Shown piece by piece: positions 46,552 through 46,642 of a stretch of 46,642 nucleotides of DNA. Positions within the stretch are counted from its first letter, which is position 1, and the number at the start of each line of letters is the position of its first letter. The stretch spans positions 1 to 46,642 of the forward strand of contig JADHOA010000002.1 of the NCBI GenBank assembly GCA_016779185.1. The letters run 5' to 3'. The position numbers and the translations under genes were made by a program. Origin of the DNA: Rubripirellula sp. (lineage in GTDB: Bacteria > Planctomycetota > Planctomycetia > Pirellulales > Pirellulaceae). The notes under the pieces were generated by a model. It made no database searches, was not told where the DNA came from, and saw only the letters and a list, made by a program, of their open reading frames with translations.

Positions 46552-46642
46552 GTCGTTGCGAATTTCGTTGATGAGACAAGAGGATTTGATTGCTGATTTC
46601 CTATCGGTCGCCGTCTGCGTCAGTTTAGCTAGGCGAATGTTG

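Noticed and set aside
1-46642. Mobile element, prophage, CRISPR array or restriction system
   Set aside because: No transposase, integrase, direct-repeat array, phage structural gene or restriction motif was seen anywhere in the window.

Overview
This window looks like chromosome from a planctomycete, probably a Pirellulaceae-type marine lineage. The evidence is a prepilin-like DUF1559 (SBP_bac_10) protein ending in the H-x9-DG motif, a giant secreted protein with the planctomycete LExR/VLA N-terminal motif and a dockerin pair, an RRDWLK-type signal on a squalene-cyclase-like repeat protein, an FG-GAP/sialidase fusion, a Ser/Thr kinase with DMG in place of DFG, and weak Shine-Dalgarno usage. 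I saw no tRNA, rRNA, CRISPR array, transposase, prophage or integrase. Apart from the first 7.5 kb it reads as ordinary chromosome.

Layout. (1) 53-7596: a sigma70-like promoter, a cobalamin (B12) riboswitch aptamer, a downstream hairpin that could mask a ribosome binding site, a DUF1559 pseudopilin-like gene, then a 2011-residue surface protein with three DUF4465 domains, Calx-beta-like repeats and a dockerin, closed by an intrinsic terminator. This is the most interesting part: an apparent B12-responsive cell-surface module. (2) 7627-14304: a PTS-EIIA/SLC4 bicarbonate-transporter-like fusion (minus), then a plus-strand translationally coupled set of an ABC-2-like permease and two CNNM/CorC-type proteins. 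(3) 14350-17490: small planctomycete-type genes, a TPR lipoprotein, a Fur-family regulator and FlgM. (4) 17948-29323: a TIGR03960-type B12-binding radical SAM protein, a Rieske ferredoxin, the FG-GAP/sialidase fusion, a trpB-UPF0173-SDR gene string, mutM, and a terpene-cyclase-fold repeat protein. (5) 29396-35732: an MsbA-type ABC exporter, a sodium:solute symporter with a large soluble insert, and a pair of DUF990-type ABC-2 permeases. (6) 35790-36901: fliN and fliO without the rest of the export-gate genes. (7) 37296-39944: a DUF2064 glycosyltransferase overlapping a ThiO-like oxidase and a small Rossmann protein. (8) 40157-46551: a membrane Ser/Thr kinase, a PlsC-type acyltransferase, a PbgA/YejM-like five-TM sulfatase-fold protein with a helical-repeat tail, and a membrane GT2 glycosyltransferase. 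The last three suggest envelope-lipid work.

In region 1 the riboswitch would switch expression of the DUF1559/DUF4465 pair according to intracellular cobalamin, as B12-uptake genes are normally controlled. I infer that the large secreted protein captures or displays corrinoids, or substitutes for a B12-dependent surface function. The domain identities and the riboswitch are visible in the sequence; the function is inference. Start codons were moved from the longest open frame wherever a ribosome binding site, signal peptide or family-typical N-terminus argued for it.
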